Shown: piece after piece, positions 10,876 to 20,689 of the stretch | How the letters are laid out: every line of letters starts with the position of its first letter | Position numbering within the stretch: the stretch's first letter is position 1 | Assembly: GCF_028009165.1 (NCBI RefSeq) | Contig: NC_079242.1 | Span: 4,836,001 to 4,900,000 of the forward strand | DNA from: Akanthomyces muscarius | Lineage: Eukaryota; Ascomycota; Sordariomycetes; Hypocreales; Cordycipitaceae | Reading direction: 5' to 3' | Length of the DNA stretch: 64,000 nt | Made by a program: the position numbers and the translations under genes | Notes under the pieces: generated by a model | Seen by the model: only the letters and a program-made list of their open reading frames with translations | What the model was told of the DNA's origin: nothing | The model's database searches: none

Positions 10876-12090
10876 TTAAATGCTCGCAGCGATGGCGCGC
10901 AGAAACTCAACATTTTCCGAGTCACGATTCGTGTCTTCGCGTGGAGATGTTCCGTACTTGCGATTGGCCGAGAGCTTGACAATGGTTGTGTTCTTGTCTG
11001 GGTTGACATAAACGAGCTGGTTCAGCACGCCGATCGCGCAATAGTCGCCCTTGTGCCCTGCGGGAATCCACCACTGATAGCCATAACCGAGGTCGAAGCT
11101 ATGACCGCCGACGATGGGTCGTCCAGCCTCACGGATCGGCGAGTCGATCGTTGTAGACTCTCGTATCCAGCTCGCGCTGATGATCCGCTTCCCCTGCCAC
11201 ATGCCGTCGTTTCTGTAGAGTTCTCCGAGCTTTGCAAAGTCCCGAGCCGTCATGTTGAGTCCGGCGTAAACCATCTCGGTGCCGAGCATGTCGGTGACCC
11301 AGAAGCTTGGAGACTCGAAGCCCAGCGGCTGAATGAGCTTATCGGTCATGTACTCGGTGACGCTGCGGTTGGTCGCATGAGCGATAAGCGCACCAAGAAT
11401 TTGTGTTTCGCCAGAATTGTATCGACAAACTGTGTCAGGTGCACTTTCTCTGGCCATGCGAGCAACAAAGCCGTCCAGACCAGAGCCTTTGCCGAGTATC
11501 GCCTGGTTGATCTGGAAAATTTCCGAATCTCGGTCGCTGTAGTCCTCGTTCCAGCGAGCTCCCGACATATGAAGCACGTCTTTGATGGAGACCCCATCGT
11601 AAGCTGTGTTGGGCTGTACGGGGACATATTTGCTGATTGGTTCCTTTATGCTCGCAATGAAGCCCTCATCAACCGCAATACCAACGAGGCAGGAAACGAA
11701 GCTCTTCGCGACTGACATGGATAGCCAGTTGACCTTGGGTCCACCAGTAAGGAGATAGCGCTCGTAACGTACTTGGCCGTCGACGACCACGAGCAGGGCC
11801 GCCGTATCGGTATCTATGAGGAAGTCCTCGGCCGATTTCGTTGAGCCTTTAAAGTCGTACGAGGCTGGAATGGAGACTGTTGGCCCTGTCGGCCAAACAT
11901 ATGGAGTTGAAGATACAGGCATCCGGCTCACTGGGGCGAGATTGTCGACCTGGCAGAAAAACTGATGTTGCGGTCTCCCAGTAAAAAGGCCTATCTCCGA
12001 GAACGAGGCTGGCTGCTTCGGACGGAAGAGCTTCCGGGCGAGATACCGGAGCTTGAAAGAGCTCACATTAGAGGTGCGAGACGGCGGCAT
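10876..12090 (-). CDS. beta-lactamase-fold serine hydrolase (class C/EstB-like)
   Basis: Single exon, 404 residues. The serine-acylation motif SVAK (Ser126, Lys129) lies in a stretch typical of the PF00144 family, and the second motif is YNSG (Tyr224). The third motif region should be near the late Gly/His-rich part (GHSFDLGYGYQWW and after). Fungal members act as esterases, acyltransferases (LovD-like) or hydrolases. There is no obvious signal peptide, as the N-terminus is basic and polar. The gene is convergent with tyrosinase, with 219 bases between their ends. Three CCTCGGC/T motifs lie 228-420 bases upstream of its start. The specific substrate cannot be read from the sequence. Confidence 0.85.
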   Translation of the reverse strand: MPPSRTSNVSSFKLRYLARKLFRPKQPASFSEIGLFTGRPQHQFFCQVDNLAPVSRMPVSSTPYVWPTGPTVSIPASYDFKGSTKSAEDFLIDTDTAALLVVVDGQVRYERYLLTGGPKVNWLSMSVAKSFVSCLVGIAVDEGFIASIKEPISKYVPVQPNTAYDGVSIKDVLHMSGARWNEDYSDRDSEIFQINQAILGKGSGLDGFVARMARESAPDTVCRYNSGETQILGALIAHATNRSVTEYMTDKLIQPLGFESPSFWVTDMLGTEMVYAGLNMTARDFAKLGELYRNDGMWQGKRIISASWIRESTTIDSPIREAGRPIVGGHSFDLGYGYQWWIPAGHKGDYCAIGVLNQLVYVNPDKNTTIVKLSANRKYGTSPREDTNRDSENVEFLRAIAASI

Positions 12091-12317
12091 GATGCTTTAT
12101 GGGGCTATTGGGATGAAAGCCTCTCCAGAAAAAGTTGTGTCTGATAAATTGATATGTATCCAAAATCGCATGCGTGCAGCTGTTTATCAAAGGGGGGGGT
12201 TCTTCACATTCCACGACGGGCAGGGGACGACCTGTGCTTCCATGTCTAAAAGAATCTTTGTTTCCCTAGAAGATGAGAGCACAAAACCCCGGACTCATGT
12301 ATCCATCGGACGCTGAG

Positions 12318-12417
12318 CCTCGGTGCCAGCCTACCGCGGTATTGTGGAAAGCGAGGACGCAGGCGCTCCCGGACTTTCCGTTGCCCGAGCCGGACTTGGT
12401 GTGGGCAATGCCTCGGC
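12318..12417. promoter_or_regulatory. two CCTCGGC/T motifs upstream of the serine hydrolase gene
   Basis: CCTCGGT at 12318 and TGCCTCGGC at 12409 lie 228 and ~320 bases before the minus-strand start at 12090. A third copy on the other strand lies at 12504. The motif is shared with other promoters in this region. Its role is inferred. Confidence 0.3.
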
Positions 12418-12689
12418 GCCATCACACAGAGCAATTTCACAGCACCAAGGCTTCCGCTGTTCTGGCTGTCTGAGGCTAGTCATAGTGCTGCAATTTTTGC
12501 GTCACCGAGGCTCTTCTAATCTGTCACCGATCCACACCAACCTGCGACAGAAGCAGGACTGGGGCCGCGACAGCCGGGGAGATGATGTACTCAGTGTCAA
12601 ACCCCCACTCTACTAAGTAGATTGCGCTTAATCAGCGGAGCCGATCGAGATTTCCCCATGAATTAAGTGGAATGCCGGCCTCCGATACT

Positions 12690-12870
12690 CGTCAGACTGC
12701 GGGGCTATGGCTCGCGGTTTCTAGTTGGCCAAGCGTTGCTTGCCACTCGTCGTCCGAAGTGCACCTAAATCACAAAGCTTCCATATTTTCAAAGTCCGAC
12801 GGCAAAGCAGCCCAACGCTTGAGCGGGGAGTAGAGTAGTACACGACTTCTGCGAACCCTAAGCCCTCTTC
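12690..12870 (-). repeat. degenerate gene fragment, copy 1
   Basis: This stretch aligns with 19870-20045, sharing for example GTTGGCCAAGCGT, AAGTCCGACGGC and AACGCTTGAGCGG. Read on the minus strand, both encode pieces such as SPLKRW and DDEW..TLGQLE, interrupted by stops and frameshifts here. The parent gene is not recognised. Confidence 0.55.
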
Positions 12871-13255
12871 TTTAAGCTTACTACCAGCATATATGATGAG
12901 GTGATCAACGCCGCTGTGGAGGCGAGTGACTAATATTTTCTGTGTAGACCTAGCTTCATTCAGACAGTGGCTGCAGATTAATGCCATGCATGATTTCCAC
13001 GTGCTAATTTAACACGCGACAGAGGCTCAGTTCTGAGACAATTAATAATTCCGGTGCTTGTCGCTCGACCGTGGCCTTTCCCCGAACTGGACTAATTGTC
13101 ACTCAAAAGACCGACGGTATCGCGACGAAGTGCCGCATTTGCACCGTATCGCAACGTCGCAAGCGTCAAAAGCTACCTAGCGTCGGCAATACAAGACCTA
13201 ATAGAAATAGAGCAACGTCTGTAATTTGTATCTCAAACTACTCTTTTACTAAAAA

Positions 13256-14447
13256 CTAGAAAGAAAGCGAAGAAATGGCTTCGTCAACCTCCGCGGGAGC
13301 CCTCTCGTCCATTAGGGTCCAACCAACAGCATCAAGAAAGTCCCTAAAGAATTTCTGGGCGGACTTTAATTGCGGAATTCTAAAATGTCCGTGAGGCACG
13401 CCTGGGTAGATATCCAACCTCGTCTCCACTCCACACTCCCGCAATACCTGATAATATATGAGGCCGTCGTCCCTCAAAGGGTCCAAGCCGCACACTGAGA
13501 TATATGTGCGAGGTAGTCCAACATGTGCACCATTTGCGTTGAATGGCGAGAAATCCGGTGAGTTGAGGTCAGGTTCATAGGCATCTATTGCTTTGGCGAC
13601 ATTCGCGCCGTTGAAGAACGGAGCTTGAGCGTTTTGCGCGTCAGCCAACCAAAGGTGCTTGTATTCCTTTGGAACAATTTCTTCTCGCAGGAGCAACGGA
13701 ATCAGAAGTAATGTTCCTGTGATTGGAGGGGAGCAATCCTCAGACAGCCATTTCTGAGAGCAGACTGCTGACAAATTTGCTCCAGCAGAAACACCACCAA
13801 TGACGAAGCCGGCGTCAAGGTCAATGTTGAGTGGCTTTTGGTTCGCAGCAATCCACTTCAAGCTATCCCACGCATCATTTGGCGCAATAGGGAAGGTATT
13901 TGCCGGAGCCAGGCGATATGAAATGTTTATGGCGGTAACACCAAAGAGTTTATTTATGGCTCTTGCATAGCGGTTGAGCTGAGTGTTGTCGCCCGCCGTA
14001 AAACTTTCGAGAAAACTCGTTAGAAGGCCAAAAAGCTTTGAGTTTGTTCATGTTCAATAGTTCTGATAGGAACTCACCCTCCTCCGTATAGAAGCACAAT
14101 TGCGGGACCCGGAGTTTTGTCACATGCGGCCGTCGGTTTGTGAACTATGATCTGGCTCCTATAGCCGTCCCGCATCGCGATTTCGATGAGTTCTCCTTCA
14201 TCAGGTGAGATAGCGGCTCGCTCTAACGATTGGAGCGATATAGTAGCGTTGCGAGTGAGGTACTGAGATTAGCGGATAGTGTTTAGCATTATAAATCAGG
14301 TTTATTCTTCTTAGGAGGCCAATTACCTCCTCAAATTCGGGACTAGAAGACAGAAATGATTAGTTCTGGCGATAATCGATTAGCAAGTACTGACTCTATT
14401 CTCGCCGACGAAAGTATCTCGTCTTTGCTGCTGAGGTTCATCTTCAT
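13256..14447 (-). CDS. alpha/beta-hydrolase fold-3 esterase (HSL-like)
   Basis: Four exons, 14447-14395, 14342-14327 (only 16 bases), 14262-14078 and 14003-13256, give 333 residues. The enzyme should hydrolyse short acyl esters or lactones. The oxyanion motif GGGF is at residues 83-86, with the second and third exon sequences joined across the junction to complete it. The nucleophile motif GVSAG has Ser157. Late acid and base residues fit LDPLRDDG and GVPHGHF. SYRLAP and DAWDSLKW are hallmarks of fungal members of this family. No signal peptide is seen. Translation could start at the Met two codons later (14441). The 16-base exon would be missed by simple gene finders, but it restores the frame. 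The gene belongs to the run of tailoring-type enzymes. Confidence 0.85.
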
Positions 14448-15191
14448 TTGTTTCCTGATTTTGATTTGTTGCTAGGAAACTGGGTTGATAGGAAAATATT
14501 GTTCTCGGTACGGTGCCTCTTTATACTGTGCAGGGAAGGCGGCAGTTATATGCCGCTGCTATCTTAGTAATGATGCAGAATCAACCATAATATGTCCTAG
14601 CCGGGATCGGCTTTTATGTCAAAAAAAAAGGATTGCTGGAACTGAAGCCGTAGCCTTGCCTTTTCGTAAATCCGCTTCGTTCGTTTCCAATAGTGGAGCA
14701 GCGGTGGTGCGCTTATAGCCCGAAAACCGAAACAACTACCAGAGCTCCGGAGCAATACTTGCATTATTGTCTGCGTCGCATTAAGTTTGCTGTACAGACA
14801 GGGGTTATGGTACCCCCAAAGACCGACGTCCTCCAGGTAAAGTATGATCACTCATCAACACATGTTGTTCCGGGTCTCCCGGATAAAATGTGATCTGTCC
14901 TCGTTATACGTTCCTCGGCGTGGTCAACTGCTAGGTTAGGTCAAGCTAAAGCGGTGGTTTTAAATATACTGGACTGCATACCCATCGTGTTTTCGCTATG
15001 ACGCGATGTAAGTTTCCTAGTTCTGACATCCTCGGCAGAATGAGAGCAATCCACAGGGTGGAGATTCTTATGGAGAGGAAGAGCTTCTTCGATTCACTAT
15101 TTAGAGAAGGATGCTCGACGCCATGTAAGCAGCTTTTCAATGCTTCCATCACTTTGCATAAAAAGCAGATCAAGAAAAGTCGTTTTCCGTC
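14448..15191. promoter_or_regulatory. divergent gap between the esterase and NTF2-like genes
   Basis: This 744-base region separates divergent genes and should hold both promoters. CCTCGGC occurs at 14913-14919 and 15030-15036, the second ~156 bases before the plus-strand start. Several small open frames here have no coding character. Confidence 0.4.
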
Positions 15192-15716
15192 ATGCCTACC
15201 ATTACCTCCGTCATCACTGGTGCTGAGCTGTTTGGGGATGGGCCCCTAACGCCAGCGCAGCGCTTTTACCAGCAGTACGCTACCGCAATCACTGCTAAAA
15301 ATCTGAGCGACGAAAAAATCCCATTTTACGCTAAAGATGCTGTTTTCCATAATCAGAACGGTGTGGATTACAGTGGCGATCAAATCTGGCCTTGGATCAC
15401 ACAGCTATTTGGTCAGTTCGAGAGGCTTTCTCACGACATACTGAAGCTTTCGGAAATTCACAATGACAACGGAACCATTGATCTGGTGTCCCAAGCGGTC
15501 CGTCATATTTGGGCCATCGGCAACAAAAGCGACAAGCCTACTGTCAGCGTTCCTCTCTCGATGGTTTGCAAGCTCAGCTACAACAACGCGCCGCGGACTG
15601 TAGAGGGCATACAATACAAAGAAGTGTGGCTCTATTGGGATACTTACAAACTTTTGCCGTTCTTCTTACCAGACTCGATTGTATTTAGTTCAAGCGTGGT
15701 TCTTCCTGGGAAATAA
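15192..15716 (+). CDS. NTF2/SnoaL-like small protein
   Basis: Single exon, 174 residues. The protein has the size and feel of SnoaL/NTF2-like alpha+beta barrels: an N-terminal helix (PAQRFYQQYATAI), a segment FYAKDAVFHNQNG typical of the cone-shaped fold, then alternating strands ending in KEVWLYWDTYKLL. Such proteins act as cyclases, dehydratases or isomerases in polyketide and terpenoid pathways, or only bind ligands. No catalytic residue can be assigned with confidence. It lies head-to-head with the esterase gene, and a CCTCGGC motif precedes it. Cytosolic, as no signal peptide is seen. Confidence 0.7.
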   Translation: MPTITSVITGAELFGDGPLTPAQRFYQQYATAITAKNLSDEKIPFYAKDAVFHNQNGVDYSGDQIWPWITQLFGQFERLSHDILKLSEIHNDNGTIDLVSQAVRHIWAIGNKSDKPTVSVPLSMVCKLSYNNAPRTVEGIQYKEVWLYWDTYKLLPFFLPDSIVFSSSVVLPGK

Positions 15717-16549
15717 ATTTAGGCTTGGGACCCGCCGGTGATAAGATTTGAGTGATGTTTTCGAGTCATCACGCTCTTAAATAGCTTAACAATGGCCTAC
15801 ATAATTTCATATCACAAATTTGGCACAGTGACACACCGTGGCTCTTCTTGTAAATTGCTGTACAGCTCCTCGTTATGCAGCCAGCTCCACCAGGGACGTT
15901 TATTGGAAGGCACAATGTGTAATCCAAGTTTGTATGTTTCTCAGTGACTAGTCATGCAATCAAGCATCAAAGAACGGCTAGCATCTAAAACAGATGTATA
16001 AGTTAGCTATAAATCTCCTGAATATACCCTTTTACGCCTGTGTCATCAGGTGGTGCCCCTTCGCGACGTGTATTAGACCGCAGCATCCGATGCCATGAAA
16101 CATGATTATGCCCCACTGCAAGTCGAGAGATCTGACTTGTATACAGATAATGATCACTGCCATGAGAAACATTTAGACATACTAGCAGCAATGGGGATGA
16201 TGCACCGTTTATTGCCACCGTTCTTGATTCCATCTATCGGCTCCACAAGAAGATGCTAGACTGGTTTTCGGCTGTCTTTCGCGTTGGTAATACCGCGGGC
16301 GTTTTGAGCGTCAAGACAAGCCGATCGTGGCGGGCTTATAGTGCTAGGGCTGCCTCGGCTCGGACTTTGAAAATTACACACCATGTCTGGTAATGTCATA
16401 ATTATCACTACAACATGACGCAATGGACTTCTGAATTCAGTTTTTGGCAAGGCTGCTCTAAGGGATAAAAACTTGGCCATCTGGAAAATAAACTCGATAT
16501 ACTCTACTTCAAATCCAAACTCATATCTACAACTCTGCAACAAGGCACA
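15717..16549. promoter_or_regulatory. 833-base gap upstream of the MBL-fold gene
   Basis: No plus-strand gene is seen. Minus-strand frames at 16003-16233 and 16256-16789 are AT-rich or antisense to the next gene and look spurious. TGCCTCGGC at 16351-16359 lies ~191 bases before the MBL start. Confidence 0.35.
16351..16359. promoter_or_regulatory. CCTCGGC-type motif, MBL gene promoter
   Basis: TGCCTCGGC lies ~191 bases before the start codon, nearly the same spacing as in the tyrosinase promoter. Regulatory function is inferred. Confidence 0.35.
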
Positions 16550-17395
16550 ATGGGTCTCAAGTTTGACGTCTTCTTCAGCAAACGCCCCAGCGCAACAAGA
16601 ACTGGCCCAGCTGGCCATGACCACCTCAAATGGGTGCCAACTAGCTCGACGCTGATCTATGGGACTCGTGATGCCATTTTGGTTGACGCGCAGTTGACTG
16701 TCGAGGCAGGCGAAGGACTCCGAGACTGGGTGTTGGCTAGTGAAAAGAACCTGACGCATATTTACGTCACACATGGCCATGGTGACCACTTCTTCGGCAG
16801 CTCTGCTCTCCTCAAAGAGTTTCCTAGTGCAAAGGTCGTTGCCATACCAGAGGTGGCCGCCCGCACGCGCAACGAAGTGACACCAGAGAGGCTACATGGC
16901 ATATGGAACAAGCTTTTCCCTGGCCAGCTTCCAGCTGAGCCCCCACGCGTGGCAGAGCCTTTGCAGGAAGGCTTCTTGAAGCTCGAGGGGGAGAAACTTG
17001 TTGCCGTGCGAACGGGCCACACCGACACGGACGATTCCACCATGCTCTGGGTCCCTTCCATTGGACTCGCGGTGGTCGGAGATGCAGTGTACGCCAATAC
17101 CCACCCGTTCCTTGGCGAGTCGGGTAGCCGGGAGGCGCGGCAGGGGTGGATCGCTGCGCTGGACCAGATCGCTGCGCTCAACCCCCGATGGGTGGTCGGC
17201 GGCCATAGTGACCCGGACAAGGGCCACGACCCAAAGGCCATCCAGGAAACTAAAGAATATCTGGAGAACTTTGAGCGGCTGAGCGAGGAGACGAGCACAG
17301 CGGTGGAGCTCTATAACCGTGTGTTAGAACTATATCCGGGGCGATTGAATCCGGGTTCTGCTTGGGCAGGGGCTGTGCAGGTTAAGGATGCATGA
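16550..17395 (+). CDS. metallo-beta-lactamase-fold hydrolase
   Basis: Single exon, 281 residues. The dinuclear metal-binding signature THGHGDH (His75, His77, Asp79, His80) is intact, and later ligands fit GHTDTDD, GDAVY (bridging Asp) and GGHSDPDK. The fold hydrolyses esters, thioesters or lactones. In fungal metabolite clusters, MBL thioesterases release polyketides from synthases that lack a thioesterase domain, but no synthase is seen nearby, so the role is open. No signal peptide is seen, so it is probably cytosolic. It differs from the secreted MBL-fold protein at 32133-33329. GC content is higher than in its flanks. Confidence 0.87.
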   Translation: MGLKFDVFFSKRPSATRTGPAGHDHLKWVPTSSTLIYGTRDAILVDAQLTVEAGEGLRDWVLASEKNLTHIYVTHGHGDHFFGSSALLKEFPSAKVVAIPEVAARTRNEVTPERLHGIWNKLFPGQLPAEPPRVAEPLQEGFLKLEGEKLVAVRTGHTDTDDSTMLWVPSIGLAVVGDAVYANTHPFLGESGSREARQGWIAALDQIAALNPRWVVGGHSDPDKGHDPKAIQETKEYLENFERLSEETSTAVELYNRVLELYPGRLNPGSAWAGAVQVKDA

Positions 17396-17908
17396 GGCTG
17401 ACGAATTTCTGCAGTTTCTCTAAACAATAAGATTGGCTTGGTAGATCCGTATGCTCATCGTTAATCAACAAGATAGCCAGGCACTTGATTCGCCGTACAG
17501 TGTACAGTCTGATGATTACCGAAGTCGCGTCTAATAACTTCCAAATCACGTACTCGATTTTCTTCAACCCTAGTAGACTACATAGTCAATATCTAGCTAG
17601 ATATACAAGCCCCCTTTAATACTTGCTACATGTTTAGCCAATTTATTTGCATTCAAACCTGCTCCCAATCTATTTTGAGTTTCTCTTTTTGTCTGCTTCC
17701 CGCCGCATCAAACTACAAAATATAACTCTTGAAATCCGGAAATTATAGGCAATGCAGATCGGAGGTATCTTCTTCGCGGAGAAAAGTTATCTACTTACCA
17801 TACTGTGGTTTGCGGGCAGATTACGCAAAGTCAAGGCAGGATGGTCATGGTGACTACACGAAATGGCTGGCACGGTACGCATTATTACGGCAAGGTTTGT
17901 GGAACCCC

Positions 17909-17950
17909 GTGTAAGCCCGTAAAAGCCCGTATAAGCCCGCGTAAACCCGC
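17909..17950. repeat. four-unit direct repeat, GTNNAAGCCC type
   Basis: Four imperfect units of about 10 bases follow each other (GTGTAAGCCC, GTAAAAGCCC, GTATAAGCCC, GCGTAAACCC). It lies ~520 bases upstream of the alpha/beta-hydrolase gene. Function is unknown. Confidence 0.6.
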
Positions 17951-18255
17951 AATCCTCTTGATTTAGCCGCTACAACCGCGTTTTGCTACTCGACTCTCTA
18001 TTTACGGAGTATTGGGATGGTTGAACCTCTAGCACCACGCAAACGTTGTCCTCCGAGCTCCGGAACAAATGTCGGACTTGTGGATACCCAACCGGGCCTG
18101 CCGCCTCGGCACCGTGATCACCTCATCGTTGGCGCGGGTCAGAAGCACATTTTTTAGTGGAGTTAAGACTCCAAATACAATGTTCTTGTTAAGTTTAAGT
18201 GCGTCTACCAGTGGCTATAACATGCGTAAGTCGCGTTAAATAAGGGAATGCATTG

Positions 18256-18271
18256 CCTCGGCAGCCTCGGT
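18256..18271. promoter_or_regulatory. tandem CCTCGGC/CCTCGGT motif
   Basis: Two copies, nine bases apart, lie ~200-215 bases before the start at 18471. They match the motif seen in other promoters of the region. Function is inferred. Confidence 0.35.
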
Positions 18272-18470
18272 TCGCTCTGTTTACAGCCTAGCTTTACGGT
18301 AGCGACGGAGTCACAAAAAAATAGATACTGGGGTATCTTTTGTGCCCTTTGACGTCGGCTCAGGCGGAGAGATGCGACCAACTTTTTTTTCTATATATAC
18401 TCAATTATCTAGCCGACAGGATTTCTTCCAAAGTCGGCAAAACAGTCACTGTACTATCTCCGCTACCAAA

Positions 18471-19437
18471 ATGCTGCCAGCCCGAGAGAATGTCGAATTT
18501 AATGCCTGTGACGGCACTGTGCTGCGGGGGTGGTTCTACCCTCAAGAGAAGCGGGCGCCATGCATCATCATGACACATGGTGTAAGTTGTTTACTAGGAC
18601 TCTATAAACTTGAATTTGGCAAAAGACAGTGCTGATAGGAACAAGCTTGCCGGTATACGCCACTTTCGCCTCCCCCAATTTGCACACAGCTTCCACGAGG
18701 CCGGATACACCATTCTTTTATACGACAACCGCAACTGGGGAGACAGCGACGGCTATCCCAGGCAAGAGTCCAATCCCGCGCTGCAGCAAACCGACTACTA
18801 CGACGCCTTCAACTTTGCCGTGACAAAATCATGCGTCGACCCCCAGCAGATTGTGTACTGGGGAACCAGCTTCTCCGGCGGCAACGTCATCTACGCTGCC
18901 GCTGTAGACAAGCGCATCAAGGCCGCCATTGTCCAGGCCCCTGCCGTCTCCGGCGAGACTCGCTCCGCTGCCTTTGCCGAGCAGATCCCATTGGTTCTCG
19001 AAGACCGTGCGCGCATTGCCGCTGGACAAGCGGCCCGACGCGTGCCCGTCATCGCATCCAATCGCGAGGCAGCAGTCGCGAGATCCGAAAAGGTAATGTT
19101 TCCCGGGGTTTATGAGTATGACGAGACGCAAGAGCAGCGAAAGTCTGGTGGTCAATGGGAAAACTACGTCACATCGCAAACGCAGCTGCACATGCTCGAG
19201 TTTGAGGCGCAGGCCATGATTCATCGCGTTTCGCCTACACCGCTGCTCATGGTAGTTCCAGGCAAGGATGTATTAGTCACCACATCGTCGCAGTTGGCGG
19301 CGTTTGGCAAGGCGCGGGAGCCAAAGCAGCTTGTTTACTTGGATGATGCGGGACACTTTGAGATTTACACGGGTGATGCTTTTGACCGAAATATCAAAGC
19401 TCAGCTCGAGTTTTTAAGTCGCCATGTTGCAATCTAA
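18471..19437 (+). CDS. alpha/beta-hydrolase (dienelactone/X-Pro peptidase-like)
   Basis: Two exons, 18471-18581 and 18646-19437, give 300 residues in frame (donor GTAAGT, acceptor AACAAG). The joined sequence reads MTHGLAG across the junction, the oxyanion-type HG motif of this fungal family. DNRNWGDSDG follows, then the nucleophile motif WGTSFSGG (Ser112), a late acid in PGKDVLV and His in DDAGHFEIY. Family members include thioesterase-like release enzymes, polyketide-clipping hydrolases and uncharacterised lactonases. No signal peptide is seen. It belongs to the same run of enzymes and has three CCTCGGC/T motifs upstream. Confidence 0.87.
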
Positions 19438-20689
19438 ACATTTAGATGACCTCAATAAAACAGAATGATACATAGAGGCTAGTGTTTACTTTCACTCTTG
19501 GGCAATACGGTGCCTGCTGTGATTCGGGGAAGATAACCACCACAGCTAGTTGCAGTACTGCAAGTAGAAATGTCCGCAGGCTGCAATCAACGCTTGCTCC
19601 AGCGAGGGCGTGTCGGCTAATTATGGGTATTTTAATTGCGCCTTCGTGTGATAAATGGCTATTCCTAAATAGTATTTCATCGCGGGTGGCAAAGAATTTC
19701 CTTCATCCGAGTAATGAGGCTCAATTAGTCGTTAGTTAAATAATTGTACTTACTTGCTAGCCTACTATTGAATGACATACAGAATGATCTCGCCGCTTGA
19801 ACTGGCTTATACGATAAGGTATCTCGTGAAACACTCCATCCTCCAGATTGATCTTCTGGTACACTTCAGACTGCGGCGCCATGGCTCCGGGGTTTTCAAG
19901 TTGGCCAAGCGTGGTTTTCCACTCGTCGTCTAGGGTGCACCTAGATCCCAAAACTTTTATGTATCCAAAGTCCGACGGCGAACCAATCCAACGCTTGAGC
20001 GGAGAGTAGAGTAGTGCGCGACTTCTCCGAACCTAGACGCTCGCGTGAACTTGCGTTGCACCCCAGGTCAGTCCAGAGCGGTACAAAGCAGAAATTGCGT
20101 CACAGGCGTAGCGCACTCCTTGCCTCCAGTTCGTTCCGTCGACGGATAAATCGCTGTCTCATTACCACGATCTCCACGTGACGAATTTGTGACTTTCTGC
20201 GACAATAACGCCAATCTTACCACAGGTTTCTTCTCAGCGGAAAATTTCCCGTTCTGTCTCAGCCGTCAGCTGGTCGCAGCTGAAGAGATGCGCTGAAATG
20301 TCTCACATCATTATGGGACCGGCGAATGAAAATGTGCCACGATGGACCCAGGAACCGATATTGGAACACAAGATTGCCGCAGGGGCAACAGCTGGGCTGC
20401 TCTGCGGCTAAAATCTTGAAAAGGAGGAGGGGAGTTTCTTTTCGGTTCCCGTCGAGTAACGCAGCACGACTGGGCCAGTTCTGAGTTCGCCTATGATTGG
20501 TTCCACGTAGCCTTTCTTGTCTGCCTTTTTTTATAAGATATTCGACTCCCAACTCTAATATTGTTTTCTCTCGCGCGAAGCTGCATCTGTCCTTGACCAG
20601 ATACTACCTGCCGAAACCCGATCGATTGCTAGGGCCAACCAGAACCTGACGGTCGATACAGCATTTTCGCGCGGGCATCCGTTCTACAG
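19438..20689. other. 1.25-kb gap with repeat copy 2; promoter of the sulfotransferase gene
   Basis: From ~19765 to 20045 lies the longest copy of the degenerate gene fragment. The rest, including ~600 bases before the arylsulfotransferase start, has no gene. No CCTCGGC motif is found here, unlike in the other promoters of the run. Confidence 0.45.
19765..20045 (-). pseudogene. degenerate gene fragment, copy 2 (longest)
   Basis: On the minus strand a nearly continuous frame reads through SPLKRW, SPSDFGYIK, DDEWKTTLGQLENPGAM and INLEDGVFHEIPYR. The left part matches 12690-12870. The right part (GACATACAGAATGATCTCGC, TCCATCCTCCAGATTGAT) matches 31825-31915. No start or complete gene can be built. 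The parent protein is not recognised. It may be a relic of a duplicated gene or of cargo carried by a mobile element. Confidence 0.55.

Larger units (their letters stand above)
12091..13255. other. 1.2-kb gap with promoter motifs and a decayed repeat copy
   Basis: The left part is the promoter of the serine hydrolase gene, with CCTCGGT at 12318-12324, TGCCTCGGC at 12409-12417 and the reverse complement at 12504-12510. From ~12690 to 12870 lies copy 1 of a degenerate gene fragment shared with 19.8 kb. The rest is non-coding and ends at the 3' side of the esterase gene. Confidence 0.45.
17396..18470. other. 1.1-kb gap with a short tandem repeat and promoter motifs
   Basis: No gene is seen. A run of four ~10-base units of the type GTAAAAGCCC lies at 17909-17950. 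CCTCGGC is found at 18104-18110 and 18256-18262, with CCTCGGT at 18265-18271, all upstream of the next gene. A TATATATA tract sits near 18394. Confidence 0.45.

Noticed and set aside
16256..16789. 177-residue minus-strand frame
   Set aside because: It overlaps the start of the MBL gene in antisense, and the rest lies in promoter-like AT-rich DNA.
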